From: Trematomus loennbergii
Lineage: Eukaryota > Chordata > Actinopteri > Perciformes > Nototheniidae
Length of the DNA: 64,000 nt
Direction of reading: 5' to 3'
Assembly (NCBI GenBank): GCA_012861695.1
Contig: JAAOOA010000016.1
Span: 18,491,702 to 18,555,701 of the forward strand
In this document: positions 10,041 through 22,599 of the stretch, one piece after another
How positions within the stretch are numbered: the first letter of the stretch is position 1
How the letters are laid out: each line of letters begins with the position of its first letter
Made by a program: the position numbers and the translations under genes
Notes under the pieces: model-generated
What the model saw: the letters and a program-made list of their open reading frames with translations, nothing else
Told to the model about the DNA's origin: nothing
Database searches by the model: none

Positions 10041-11217
10041 GATTTTCTAAGGTTCATTGACATATCATATACACAACTAATTCAATAACGTGCTTTAACC
10101 ACTAGGCGGTGCACACAAGGTACACACAGCCATAATAACTTTGTATTATTAGTGTAGGACACTTGTGTATGTATAACATCTGAAGATGTTTAGTTTTATT
10201 CATGTTTTCACATAATTGTACAGGATATTGCTATATTATTTCACATGTTTTACTTATAATATCTGATTTGTAAAACATCACAGACAGAAAGGTATATCCG
10301 TCATTTAACAGTAAGCTATTGAAATTCTGAATCCATAGATGTGTCTCCCATCACCCAAATCCCCTGACTATTCTCTCAACTCAGTATTTACATTCTTATA
10401 TTCAAAGAAAATCAGTAATATCTTTAAAAACGACAAGTCCTTTTATATCAACTGTGCACCGTTATGGTGTATAACGTATTTTTTTCCAGATTTCACATCA
10501 ACAGTAAGTCCGGTTAACTAAAATGTCCGTGCGGAACAATACCCCCAACCCATAGATCCGAGGGTGAATAATGTCAATCATCACATTACACACTTCCCTT
10601 CACATTTACATTTGAATTTACATTAAAGTATTTCGTGAGGCCTTCTAAAATGTTTTTAAATATAATTAGGGTTGTAGTTGAAGAGTTTGTAAATTGCGTT
10701 GCCTGGCAACGCAATCGCACAACGTCACGTCCGTTAAATCAAGTGTGACAATTAAAAAAATAAATTAAAAACATCTAATTTTGACAATAAAAACCGACCA
10801 ATAGGCGCGGTAGACCATTTGCTTGGCACTTCCGGGTATTTCTCCACTGGTTGGGCCATGTTAACAATACCGTGTAACTGTCACGTTTGAAGGGACGAAA
10901 CCGTGACATATTCAGGTCTCCCAGCATGGTAGATCGTCACATGTTCACGTCTTGCCGTGATACCGGGTTGTGTTTATGTTATCTCCTTTAAATCCTGTCA
11001 TCTCTTGCTGAGCCACGTAGAGACTGGTGTACCTTGATGGAGAACATCATTCATTGAAACTCGTGAGCAGCGTGGTTAGTACATGCTGTTGATGTTTCAA
11101 ATATTTTTGGCATATATTTACATCTGGTGAATACATTATTTGAAAAGAATAGGTAATTGTAATATTAAAGTGTTGATATGTCACAAAATATTTGAAAAGG
11201 GGGAATTGGGCTCTTAC
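10041..11217. other. No gene recognised
   Basis: AT-rich intergenic sequence. About 10041-10085 continues the similarity to 16860-16915. The rest shows no open frame with recognisable domains and no clear element ends. Confidence 0.5.
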
Positions 11218-11945
11218 CTCCAGTGACTGACAGGTGGAAATACGCTTTGAGATCTGCTCCATCATCAATCTCCACAGCACACCAGTAATAACCAGTGTCC
11301 TCTCCAGTCAGATAATGTATAGTCACAGTGAAGACTCTTTGTCTTTTGTCATTAGAGATCAAAAGCTTTTCTGAAATGCTTGGTTTGTTGTTTTAACCTC
11401 ATATGAGCAAGAGGATGAAATATATCCTTTACACAAGTATTCACATGTTGCTGTACTTTGACTCATAGAGACAAGGGACAGTGATCGATCCTCAAGCTCT
11501 CACTGACACTTTACTGACTGTAGTTATGCTGTGGATTCCTGCAACAAAAGCAAATACACAAATGTTAAAGTCATATTCAATAATAATTATCCATAAGTTC
11601 TGACATTACCATGTGAAGCATACAATAAAATATTCACAAATATAAAACGTTTCTGTCATTGACCTGTGAGTCCGCTCAAAATGAAAAGGAAGCCGAGATG
11701 AACACGTAAAAAAACGGTATAGTGCTTTTTCAGATTGTTCAGATACTCCTTCAGATGACCTGCATATTGTAGAAGTTCATATGTTGTTTTCACATAAGGC
11801 CGTAATAGATTAACTGGAGGGTATAACTTACTTAACTGACATGTTGGATAGACGATACTGTATACAAATACAAATAAAACCTGAGTCTTGTGACCAACTT
11901 TTAGTCCAGCGAAGAGGAGAAGAAAGCTCAGTGAAACAGTCATGT
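11218..11945 (-). pseudogene. CD300/CMRF35-like receptor pseudogene (leader exons and V exon)
   Basis: The V exon (11538 down to 11218, 321 nt) keeps both splice sites and has exactly the length of the V exon of the complete gene at 26559-26879. Its reading frame is broken by an in-frame TGA soon after the first beta strand and by three single-base deletions balanced by a 3-bp insertion. The C-terminal half (DTGYYWC, then FHLSVTGG) is still readable. Two leader-like sequences lie upstream. At 11943 an ATG opens MTVSLSFLLLFAGL, but its donor is altered. At about 11698-11656 a second leader lacks its ATG. No second Ig, membrane or tail exons follow toward 10 kb. The family is an immune cell-surface receptor of the CD300/pIgR-like group; this copy cannot encode one. 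Confidence 0.8.
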
Positions 11946-12118
11946 TGGCAAATGGGCAGGAAACCACTTGAACCCAAACACTGGCAGACTGATTCTTTAG
12001 TGTCCTTTTTTGCTACACGTAATAACTCTTCTTCTCCTCCTCCATCTGTAAGACAGACCCAATTAGTAAATGATGTATGTTTAGTTTGTGATATATACTC
12101 TTTATGCAGTTTGTTTTG

Positions 12119-12352
12119 CTACCACAGAGCACACATCACTCTTAGCATCTGACATCCTACACACATCAAACAGATGAATGGAACGGATTTGTTTAATTCA
12201 GTTACACATATGTATAGTGAAATAATAAAAGCTAGAATACTTATGTGTCTTTTTATATTGTCTATTACATAGTTTGCCATTTGCTTAGTTTTCCCCACAT
12301 GCCTAACATTGCTGTGTTTGGCGTCCTCTTCAGTCAGAGGAAGATTCAAACC
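12119..12352 (-). pseudogene. Decayed ITIM tail exon and promoter-proximal sequence
   Basis: On the minus strand about 12352-12290 aligns with the ITIM exon at 13894-13959 (CTGAAGAGGA, then AATGTTAGGCATGTGG). The acceptor AG is lost and the ITIM tyrosine has become histidine (AKHSNV). Between this and the leader at 11945 lies sequence also found at 22740-22800 and 27290-27370 (TTACCACAGCTCAA type), the conserved upstream region of each array member. The interval 12353-13178 holds no recognised gene. Confidence 0.55.
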
Positions 12353-13178
12353 AAAAGTTTTTTTAAATAAAAATGATGTGTAATCGACCAGATCTGATGA
12401 GATTTAATGCATGGTCATCTTTATTAATATAGTACAAGCAAAACATTTTATGATACTTTATTTGTAAGGCCGGATCAGAGGAATTAGAATTAGAGTTCAC
12501 GAGATAACAATGCCTCTAGTGCACTTTTACAATATAATTTACTGTAGACTTTGGGACAAGGTCCACATTTCTAAACAAAAGAATAGCACTTCAGGCATAT
12601 GGACTGAAACTTGTTCATTTATTTAAAACTTTAAACCACGACAACCATTTGAAGTATGTGTCAAACACGCACAGTGCATACAAAATGGAGAGATAATATT
12701 AACACTACAAAAATGCCATGTTTCAAACAGAAGGGTTAAATATATAAGAAGAAGAAGACAAGGAGGATGGCAGAAACTGAAATATCAACTCGTGATTTAT
12801 TGCATTATCATGTTTATTTTAGTTGACTTATTTTGTACTTTAAACATTATAATTCATGTTCCATCAAACATCAAAAAAACATAACACAAGATGTAAATGA
12901 ACAAACATAATTAAACAAAACCTGTAAGATTTGTTTGGTTCCTTCTGAATGTTCAGGAGCTTGGTCATTTTGTATGAGTGTAGAAAGCTTTTGTCAATGC
13001 ATAAAATCTCTTGAGCTTAAGGATATGAAGAAAGGGGAAGGGGAGAAATAAGAAAAACAAAGTAAGAGGTTTCTGCAAAACCAAAGATCAGATGTCGGCA
13101 AGTTGCAAGACTGTCATCTAAAAAATGACTCCAGCGATGGGTGTATGGTAGGGGTAACATTCACAGGGTTTTCTGGTG

Positions 13179-14171
13179 CTAAGCCAACCTGCTGTATGTT
13201 ACATCATCTTCTTCTGCTTGAATCTGTTGCATAAGTGAAGAAAAAATGACATTAGGGAGGAAAGATCAAAGATGAAAATGACTTTTGCCACACTAACAGC
13301 TCTAACAGCCTGTACACAATGCTTTGAGCTAAATGCTAACGTTACATTGTCTTAACAATGTCAACAAAGGCTGAAGTATTAATGTTTAGCAGGACTGTTT
13401 ACCATGTTCATAATCTTAGTTCTGACCTGATTATGGCGCTATTTGAAAATGTAAGGGATCACCAAATTCATAAGGATACATTATTTGGACACCAGGAACA
13501 CTGTACCAAATTGTTTAATGATCCATCCAACAGAACAGACAGAAATCAGCATCAATATATAGACATGCTTCTATTTTGCCTTCAAAATATTGGGTAAAAG
13601 CTTCACTATTACCATAGAATACAACATTTAAATTAAAATGTACCATTTGTTTAGTTTGACGTTCTGCAGCGACCACAGAGGAGTACATCACGTCCACATC
13701 TCTATTAGCTTCTGACCACTGTGGAAGAAAGAAGAGACAGACTCGATCAGATCAATTTAACAATTTAACTTTAGTTTTTGTTTTGCACAAATGTTTATGA
13801 TGAAATAATAAATTCTGCCTGAGAGAACTTATCTTTCTACTTCTGTAATCCTGTTGTGAAATGCAAGTAGTGTTTTTATTGGTTAAGGGTTACCTTTTCT
13901 GAAGCTCTTCTCATGTGTTTAACATCGCTGTATGTTACTTCCTCTTCAGCGAGACCAAGCTGCAAACCATCAACATGAAAATAAACAATTCTTCCTTTTT
14001 AGGGTAAACAGAGGATCATTTGAATCACCATAAGAGTTTACCCAAAACCTAATTCTAAATAGTTTTTTTATTCAAATTTGTAATGTTCTGTGCCAATCAT
14101 TTTACACAGTGTCTTACCTGACCTGTCTTTCTCTTGTTCTTGACAGTACTGTATGTTACTTCCTCATTAGA
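13179..14171 (-). CDS. Orphan cytoplasmic tail of a CD300-like inhibitory receptor, four ITIM exons (partial)
   Basis: Four exons with correct GT-AG borders, all in phase 0: 14171-14118 (54 nt, VTYSTV), 13959-13894 (66 nt, VTYSDV), 13718-13644 (75 nt, VMYSSV) and 13223-13179 (45 nt, VTYSRLA then TAG). Each carries a sequence fitting the ITIM consensus, which recruits SH2 phosphatases such as SHP-1 or SHP-2 when phosphorylated. All frames are intact. No leader, Ig or transmembrane exon can be found upstream before repeat DNA starts at about 14255, although an orphan promoter of the same family lies at 22.6 kb. It is either the tail of a gene whose ectodomain was replaced by repeats or a gene with very distant exons. 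Splice phases match the complete gene. Confidence 0.7.
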
Positions 14172-14254
14172 CTGTGTTAAAAGAGCAAAGGACAGAATTT
14201 GAACGACAAATATGAACCAAAAGCCTAATGTTCAATTGTCCTTTCACAAAGAAG

Positions 14255-14705
14255 AAAATAATATTAATAAGAATAAGAGTAAGGGTACAGATGGAGCAGC
14301 TTATTTCAGACTCCAGCTTACTGCTTCCTGCCTGCTACCTGCCTAAGACCTGCCTAAGACCTGCCAAAGACCAGTATCTGGGAATGTTAAGCCCTCCCAC
14401 TATTTTCCAAGAGGGCGTTGCCAGATTTTCAATTTCAGGATTTAACCAGGAGATGGCGCTTCATTCACAAAAACAGGAAGACAACTTTTCATGGACTTTC
14501 AGTTTTGTTTAGAAGAGCATTTGACACATCAATATTTTAGATCAATAATAATATTCAATAATATATAGTCTTTATATATTAAATAACTATGGCCAAACTA
14601 AGACTTAGTTTTTCACAAGAGAAAATGCAGATATTATATAAAAAACTAAAGTTAAAATCTTGTTTTTAATGCCCCAAGAGCAATAAAAACACTTGGTAAA
14701 AAATA
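14255..14705. repeat. Dispersed repeat family, copy 1
   Basis: CTGCCTAAGACCTGCC, GGGAATGTTAAGCCCTCCCA and GGAGATGGCGCT are shared with 62745-62870. The part from 14588 (ATGGCCAAACTAAGACTTAG) is shared with 15062-15180 and 62878-62980. It is a moderately repeated fish sequence and I do not recognise the family name. Confidence 0.7.
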
Positions 14706-16195
14706 CAAGCTGTAAAAATACTTATATATATTTAATACTAATAACATAATGATTAATTTCAGATGATAATACTTTTCAGTGTCTGTCTCATGCAGCAGCT
14801 GACCCGGCCGGTAAAAATAAACATTTATAACTAGTTTAGGTTGTTTGAGAGGTAATTAAAATAGCTAAGGGTAATGATCTGACTTGAAGTGTGTGTTTTT
14901 GCTCCTAATTAAATGTGTACAAGATGTGAAGTCACAGGTATTCACTCAGAGGGGGGTACTGTAGCTACTATTTATTTTCAAATACATTTCATACAGTATA
15001 GGCTCAGTCAAGAATTTGAATGGGATGGGGAGACGTGTGTGATTAAAAATGAGTGTCCAAACTATGGCCAAACTAAGACTTAGTTTTTCAAAAGAGAAAA
15101 TGCAAATATTATATAAAAAACTAAAGTTAAAATCTTGTTTTTAATGCCCCAAGAGCAATAAAAACACTTGGTAAAAAAATCCTGAGTGAGGCTTTCATAA
15201 ATTGCATTTAGCTGACGCTTTTATCCAAAGCGACTTACTATTTAATAAATGATAAATGATTATTCATAACAAATATGACTGATGTGTGATTATTATTCAT
15301 GCTATATACTGATATAGGGCTAAGTAAGCAATCAATCCTGCAAATTAACCCTTAGTTGTTCAATATATTTTTCAGACAATGTGAGTAGAAATACAGAAAT
15401 TCTACTCCCACCTAAGGCAACCTGGTCCCACCAGAAAGCGTGACTCCACCACGACTCCTTAACACCGCAGTGCGTGGTGGAGTCACGAACTTTGCTACAT
15501 TTACGTGTCTGCACCACGCAAACAACCCCAATGTAAAGTGAATGAGGCTCCTTTGTCGTGGTGCACACACGCATTTCTATAACGTCCAGCATTGAGCTTT
15601 TATTCTATAAAACGTTTTTAAAATCTACTTTATAGCTTGTAGTAACTCACGAGAGGCTTCTTTTATTTTATTTGTATTCATAATAATTTTTATTTTTCGT
15701 CAGAATGTATTATGGTGCATTATTCACCAATGTTTGTTCTCAAAAAACAGTGCATTGTGTGTAATACAACTGTGATTTTTATTAAATTAGTTAGTTTTTA
15801 AGGAAGGCCAGAGCTTCAGCTGTGTCAAATAGATTGTTCCCTTAGTTAACGTTATTTAAAAGATAATTATATTCCTATTTGATCAAGTCCCCTTTATTGT
15901 ATTACGGACCCAAGAGCTGAGCGTCCATTCCCATTGGATAACGGAGGATTTTACACCCGGAAGTAAGTATTCTCCTTACTGTCGATTTATTTTATTTACA
16001 GTGATATCTGCACTACTCATCAACTGAAAAACACCAGATTATCCTTGTTAATTACACAACATTGATTGGTTTAAATTGTGGACAATGCTTTTGTATTTTC
16101 CCTTTCGATTCGGAGAAACAAATATTTTTTCGGAGTGTGTGGATGGCAGAAGACACTACACTACCCAGAATCCTCAGCTATGGGACTACAACATG
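14706..16195. repeat. Repeat-rich intergenic stretch
   Basis: 15062-15180 repeats the ATGGCCAAACTAAGACTTAG block of copy 1. GTATTCACTCAGAGGGGGGT near 14940 recurs at 17378 and inverted near 63000, and is probably an end of that family. 15207-15240 (GCTGACGCTTTTATCCAAAG) is a motif I know from many dispersed fish repeats. No gene is supported. Confidence 0.5.
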
Positions 16196-16915
16196 TGCTT
16201 AGAATGTGTCCTACCCCCCCCCCTTTAGGTCACAGGCTCCTCCAACAGTGCAACACAATAAAACAGATAGGCTACACAGAACAAATAGTGCAAGTAAATA
16301 CGGAAAGAAAAATAGTAAAATAGTAAAAAGTGAAATAGTGCAATACGAGTGTATATACAAGTGATTGGAATATGATATATTAGATAAATAATTTCTAAGT
16401 AGCAGCCAGATGAATGTTATGGATGTTGTTTCTAAGTTCAGGTGTTTAATAGTCTTATGGCCTGTGGATGAAACTGTCCCTGAGTCTGGTGGTTTAGTCC
16501 GGATGCTGCGGTACCGCCTGCCAGACGGCAGCAGACAGAACAGTTTGTGGCTGGGGTGTTGGGGGTCTTTTATAATCCTGAGGGCTTTCTTTAAGGTTAA
16601 CCTGGTACACTACATTTATTTTAGTTACTTACAGATTTGGATTAATGATGTGAAATATAAACAACCCTTAAATCAGACTTTAGTTACACCTGAGTAAAAT
16701 TCAGTGAATTCAGCCAACAATCAGGCGAGATATTTGGTAGTGGGCGCTTGAGAACTAAATATTTATCTGCAGATCCCTATAAAGCATATTCATTACTCGT
16801 TATTCTCTACTAATAGTTAATTAAAAACTGTATATAATGGCTATTTTGCACATCCTTTCAAGATTTCAAGATTTTCTAAGGTTTATTGACTATCATATAC
16901 ACAACTACGGTGTAG
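16196..16915. repeat. Dispersed repeat pieces and the 9018 paralogue
   Basis: 16410-16590 (GTCCCTGAGTCTGGTGGTTT, GCTGCGGTACCGCCTGCCAG) resembles a sequence recurring widely in fish genomes. Its family is not named here. 16597-16857 is the paralogue of 9018-9298, and 16848-16915 gives the pre-insertion state of the 726-bp hAT element. 16916-17754 contains no recognised gene. Confidence 0.6.
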
Positions 16916-17754
16916 TTATGCAATGAATGAAAAACTTGGGTCACAGGTTAATCAACAGTGCATTACAAGACATCTATCGATATCTGTGTACCTCCACCAT
17001 TAAACATATTCTGCACATTTCTTATACTATCTACATACATTTTTAAGAGTATAATTAATATGTATAATATCAGTTAAAATAAGTGCTTCAACATAGTTAA
17101 CATTGCAGGAAAGTTGATTGTCAAGTTCCAAAACAAACCATGCAATATATTAGACGTTAAGTACTTTGTCAGGCTTAATATCTGTAGATACCCACAAAGT
17201 TTTTTCTTATTTAAAAGAAGACCTTAACCTAAAGTATTCTTTAATGTTTAAATAAAGCCTTATTAGTTTGTCTGTTTTGCACATCCTCCTATCAGGCACT
17301 AAACTGTTTTATTGGAGAGATCACTTACAGGTCTCTGGCTTATTCCTGTCCCAGCTGGACTACGGTGATACAACAGGTATTCACTCAGAGGGGGGTCGGT
17401 ACTAAATGCCACCCATTTACATGTAGGCAAACAAAGTCAAAAATCAACATACAGTAGGGGGGTGGGGGATGGTGAACGGTATGTGGGACACTGAAAAGTC
17501 TATGTTAAAAAGCCTCAGTCACCTTAATTCATGTAATAAAAACATCTCAGGTCAGTAACACTGAAAGCTAAATGTGCAATACCATGTTCAGCTATGTTAC
17601 TATTTATAATGTTATTGTTGTTACAACAGAATATGTTTTTCTTTATATTGAAGTTACATGCATCAATCTGGTGCACTTTGAGGTCAAAATTAAGAGATTT
17701 ATGGATACCGCTGGAAAAAGCTGCAGTACATATGCAGAGCCTGTACGTAGCGCT

Positions 17755-19462
17755 GTAACTTCCTCCACAAAAGCAGCCTTCTGTTTATTCAACGTGGTGG
17801 GGGCCGAGGAACCGGGCAGAGTTGTTCGCCATCAACGTGTGTGAAAGTTTAAATCTTCCTTATTGAGCTTTAAAACAAATGAATAACGACTATATATAAT
17901 AATAAAATAAACACCGGCTGTTGTTATGCCTGCTGTAACGTTAAATTACTCCGTTCTCCGCTTGTAATTATGCCGTTACAAGCTTCATAGTTGTATTTAT
18001 CATCTAAATTTGCAGAAACAAGTTTAATATTCTGAAAGCCAAGACTTTGTTTATTTGAAATCAGATGAAAACAAACTGTAATGGACCCTGCCATGTTATC
18101 TATGATTACTATATGCCTTACTGTACATTCATAATTTCAGTCGGAGGGAGGGGGGCGGCGCTGCGGAGGAGCAGTTTGCGAGTGAGAGGTGCCTGTCATC
18201 TTCCCTTTACAAGCTTCACAAATGTATTTATCGTGTGATTTTGGAAATAAAAGTTTCATATTCTGAAAGCCAAGACTTTGTTATTTATTATACGTGGGTA
18301 GCTATGACGTCAGAAGGAGTTACCGTAAATGAGAGCTGCCGTAAAAGTGTTTCTAGGATTTCTAAACGAACTATTACAGCTGTTATAAAGCATTAAATAA
18401 AAAGCCATGAAAGATAAGGAGGAGAAAAGGTTTAAGGAAGTAAGCAATGAATACAGAATGTCGAAATCCTCTGTTTCACGCGATGTCGAACATTGAAGAC
18501 AGAGGACGGCAGTCCCCCAATCTACACAGCGGGAGAAAGAAGATCATAAAGCAGATCGGAGGAGATATCACGATCTTCCCACATTAGTGCAATTCACCTA
18601 TACTTAACCCCAAATAAAAGAACCCAATAAAAACAATTGTTAAATAATAGTGAAGTCACGTTGTAATAATAACTCATCTCTCGGTTTGAGTGTTCTTTTT
18701 CTGCTTTGCCTAAAGCCACTGTGTCAAGTGTCTAGTGACTATTTCTCTTAGCGGATGCATGTCAATTTAAATCAATACATACAACTATTTTTTAAATCAA
18801 TAAAAACATTTTCTAAATCCATAAAAGCATTTCAATTAAGATTAGGAGTCATGTCGTTACTTTGTTGAGAATGTGGCCATGTAATAAGCGGGATAATTGC
18901 AGCGACTTGGTCATTGTGGGGAAAAATAACACCCAGGGATCCTGATCGTTTTAATGAAGTTGAATACAGAATATTCATATTGTCAGTGATTTCATGTCAA
19001 TTCGGCGAACATAAACATAAATGATCGTGGTGATTAAATTAGGATTAAAAATCGGGAGAGCCGAGAGTCGACTAAACAACATTATTTTGTTAAATAACAA
19101 CATGGTGATGTTTTGTAAATGATTACATGTCTTATTTAGCACAGACTATGATCCTATCTGTGACATATGGATCTTAACAAAGATCTGCTATACATTAGTA
19201 CCAGACATACTGTACATCCAGCTTACTGTATCAAAGTTGATTTCACATGAGCTCCAGTGTGGAACCCCACTGCACCCCCTGGTGGATCAATGATCCATTG
19301 CAGCTGGCTTCACAATAATTACATTTATTTATCACGGGGCGGTATCAAGTCAGACTGGGGGCCGGCTCTTCATCACGAACCGATCACGGGCCGATCACGG
19401 ACCGCGCACGAGCCAATCACGACCCTCGCGTTTCAAACTGTCCAAAATAAGACGCTCCATCT
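17755..19462. repeat. 1.7-kb duplicated unit, copy 1
   Basis: The unit runs from GTAACTTCCTCCACAAAAGC to CCAAAATAAGACGCTCCATC and is repeated head-to-tail at about 19469-22380. Each unit also has an internal duplication around CTGAAAGCCAAGACTTTG. At 18407-18496 a 29-codon frame reads like the first helices of a transposase helix-turn-helix (KEVSNEYRMSKSSVSRDV). Copy 2 has indels there. The unit is probably an old DNA transposon that became tandemly duplicated. Confidence 0.8.
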
Positions 19463-19468
19463 GTAGCA

Positions 19469-22380
19469 ATGTAACTTCCTCCACAAAAGCAGCCTTCTGT
19501 TTATTCAACGTGGTGAAGGCCGAGGGAACCGGGCAGAGTTTTTCGCCGGTCAACGTGTGTTAAAGTTTAAATCTTCCATATTGAGCTTTAAAACAAATGA
19601 ACAACGACTATATATAATAATAAAATAAACACCGGCTGTTGTTATGCCTGCTGTAACGTTAACCTCTTAAGCCCTGAGCCTGTTTTTCAGGTCTCAGGCT
19701 CGAAAATGACATCCCAGAACAAATGACCATATCTTCCCTTCTAAAAGGGTTAAATTAATAATCTTTATTCTCAAAGTAATGATAAACCTGTGAGTTGGAT
19801 GTAGAAAAGTCAGAATCAATATAGATGTTTTTTTTTTAAAGAAATTCAGATTTTACATAGTAAAAAACTGTAAATTATAGTGTCCGTCCAAAAATTCTTT
19901 TTTACTTATAGTGAAAACTACCCTTGGATGATGGGTTAGTAGACTAAAAGCTTTAGGAATCCAAAGTACAACATATAATAAGTACCCTGTATCAAGATTG
20001 ATGCAAAACAAGTGAAATTTGACCTTTTTAGAGAGATTTAGCCAAAAAAACCCACTTCTGGGGTCATTTGGGTGGATTTGACCTATCTCTGGTCCCCTTG
20101 CTCAATTTTGATGAATGAAATCTCTTTATAACCGCTAGAGCCAATGGAATCGAGGGAAAGTTATATACACACCAAAACGTTAACAAATAAGGAGTGAGAG
20201 TGACGCGTTACCAAAACCGGAAGCTGCATGCACTCTGGTGGCTACCATTAGCAGCTAACTTTTCCACTCCGATTTTTCATAAAAAATGGAATTATGGATT
20301 ATAAATAATTTCTTCAAAGGCACAGGTACATTATCAACCTATGGATCAACAGTTGTAGCATTTTTTTTTTCGTTTTAATGCCATTGAACACGTCTTTTGA
20401 CCTAATTGACAGCTACGGTGAGACGATCTGCCGTAAATGCTCCGTAAAGGTACGTGTTGTGATATCTATGTTTGCTTCCCCTGTCGCAAGTTCGGATCGC
20501 TCAGTGATGATACTATACCTAAATAATCAGTGGAGACTCAGCTTTAATCAGCTATATTGTATGTGCAGCTACGATAAGTAATAAGGGTATTTTTATCTTG
20601 AATTGTGTGCCGCAGTGCGTTAGAATTTTTTCGCTCAGGGGTCATTTTGACGCTTTTTATGAGACTTGTGTTTTGTTTTGGTAAAAATGGTTCATATCTT
20701 CAGTTAGCTGAGATTCTTCCGTTAATCTGGTGCTACACATTAATAGTTTCATAAATGTTAAGAAGCCCTGAGACATTATCTCGAAAACAAAACGGTGGGA
20801 GGGGTCCAATGGGGGGACCGCCATGCTTAAGAGGTTAAATTACTCCGTTCTCCGCTTGTAATTATGCCGTTACAAGCTTCATAGTTGTATTTATCATCTA
20901 AATTTGCAGAAACAAGTTTAATATTCTGAAAGCCAAGACTTTGTTTATTTGAAATCAGATGAAAACAAACTGTAACGGACCCTGCCGTGTTATCTATGAT
21001 TACTATATGCCTTACTGTACATTCATAATTTCAGCCGGAGGGAGGGGGGCGGCGCTGCGGAGGAGCAGATTGCGAGTGAGAGGTGCCTGTCATCTTCCCT
21101 TTACAAGCTTCACAAATGTATTTATCGTGTGATTTTGGAAATACAAGTTTCATATTCTGAAAGCCAAGACTTTGTTTATATATTATACGTGGGTAGCTAT
21201 GACGTCAGAAGGAGTTACCGTAAATGAGAGCTGCCGTAAAAGTGTTTCTAGGATTTCTAAATGAACTATTACAGCTGTTATAAAGCATTAAATAAAAAGT
21301 CATGAAAGAGATAAGGAGGAGAAAAGTTTAAGGAAGTAAGCAATGAATACAGAATGTCGAAATCCTCTGTTTCACGCGATGTCGAACATTGAAGACAGAG
21401 GACGGCGGTCCCCCAATCTACACAGCGGGAGAAAGAAGATCATAAAGCAGATCGGAGGAGATATCACGATCTTCCCACATTAGTGCAATTCACCTATACT
21501 TAACCCCAAATAAAAGAACCCAATAAAAACAGTTGTTAAATAATAGTGAAGTCACGTTGTAATAATAACTCATCTCTCGGTTTGAGTGTTCTTTTTCTGC
21601 TTTGCCTAAAGCCACTGTGTCAAGTGTCTAGTGACTATTTCTCTTAGCGGATGCATGTCAATTTAAATCAATACATACAACTATTTTTTAAATCAATAAA
21701 AACATTTTCTAAATCCATAAAAGCATTTCAATTAAGATTGGGAGTCATGTCGTTACTTTGTTGAGAATGTGGCCATGTAATAAGCGGGATAATTTGCAGC
21801 GACTTGGTCATTGTGGGGAAAAATAACACCCAGGGATCCTGATCGTTTTAATGAAGTTGAATACAGAATATTCATATTTGTCAGTGATTTCATGTCAATT
21901 CGGCGAACATAAACATAAATGATCGTGGTGAAGATGATGATTAAATTAGGATTAAAAATCGAGAGCCCTGCATTTCCTCTCGTTCGTTTTTTTTCGACTA
22001 AACAACATTATTTTGTTAAATAACAACATGGTGATGTTTTGTAAATGATTACATGTCTTATTTAGCACAGACTATGATCCTATCCGTGACATATGGATCT
22101 TAACAAAGATCCGCTATACATAGTACCAGACATACTGTACATCCAGCTTACTGTATCGAAGTGATTTACATGAGCTCCAGTGTGGAACCCCACTGCACCC
22201 CCTGGTGGATCAATGATCCATTGCAGCTGGCTTCACAATAATTACATTTATTTATCACGGGGCGGTCTCAAGTCAGACTGGGGGCAGGATCTCATCACTG
22301 GCCTTTCACGGGCCATTCACGGGCCATTCACGGGCCGTTCACGGGCCGACCACGACCCTCGCGTTTCAAACTGTCCTAAA
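19469..22380. repeat. 1.7-kb duplicated unit, copy 2, carrying an insertion
   Basis: It is nearly identical to 17755-19462 outside 19663-20834, with a few small indels. A local difference occurs at about 21960-21990, where unrelated bases replace those of copy 1. The right end (CCTAAATAAGCTGCTACATC) corresponds to that of copy 1. Confidence 0.8.
19663..20834. mobile_element. piggyBac-like non-autonomous element, 1,172 bp
   Basis: It starts CCTCTTAAGC and ends GCTTAAGAGG, a perfect 10-bp terminal inverted repeat. It is flanked by the TTAA target duplication at 19659-19662 and 20835-20838. The empty site ACGTTAAATTACTCC is present in copy 1 at about 17938. TTAA targeting is the hallmark of the piggyBac superfamily. 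No transposase frame is present. Confidence 0.88.
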
Positions 22381-22599
22381 TAAGCTGCTACATCTGTAAT
22401 AGTAATTATGACATATACATCATATGTAATAAGTATGAATGTGCTGTAAACAGTGATTCATTGTAGCTTCAAAGGGACAGTACAGTAAAGTCGTATTTTA
22501 TCTAGAATTACTGCAGTGTGAAATACATTTATTTCCTTTCTTGTAAATAAATGTATTTGGAAAATAATTATCATGTCTTACAATTATTGTGGCTGGTCA

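Noticed and set aside
15207..15240. tRNA-derived SINE with promoter boxes
   Set aside because: Only the dispersed 3'-type motif is seen; no A and B boxes could be recognised nearby.
17755..22380. Duplicated 1.7-kb units as a pair of LTRs
   Set aside because: The units are adjacent with no internal coding region between them and lack TG...CA ends; a tandem duplication explains them better.
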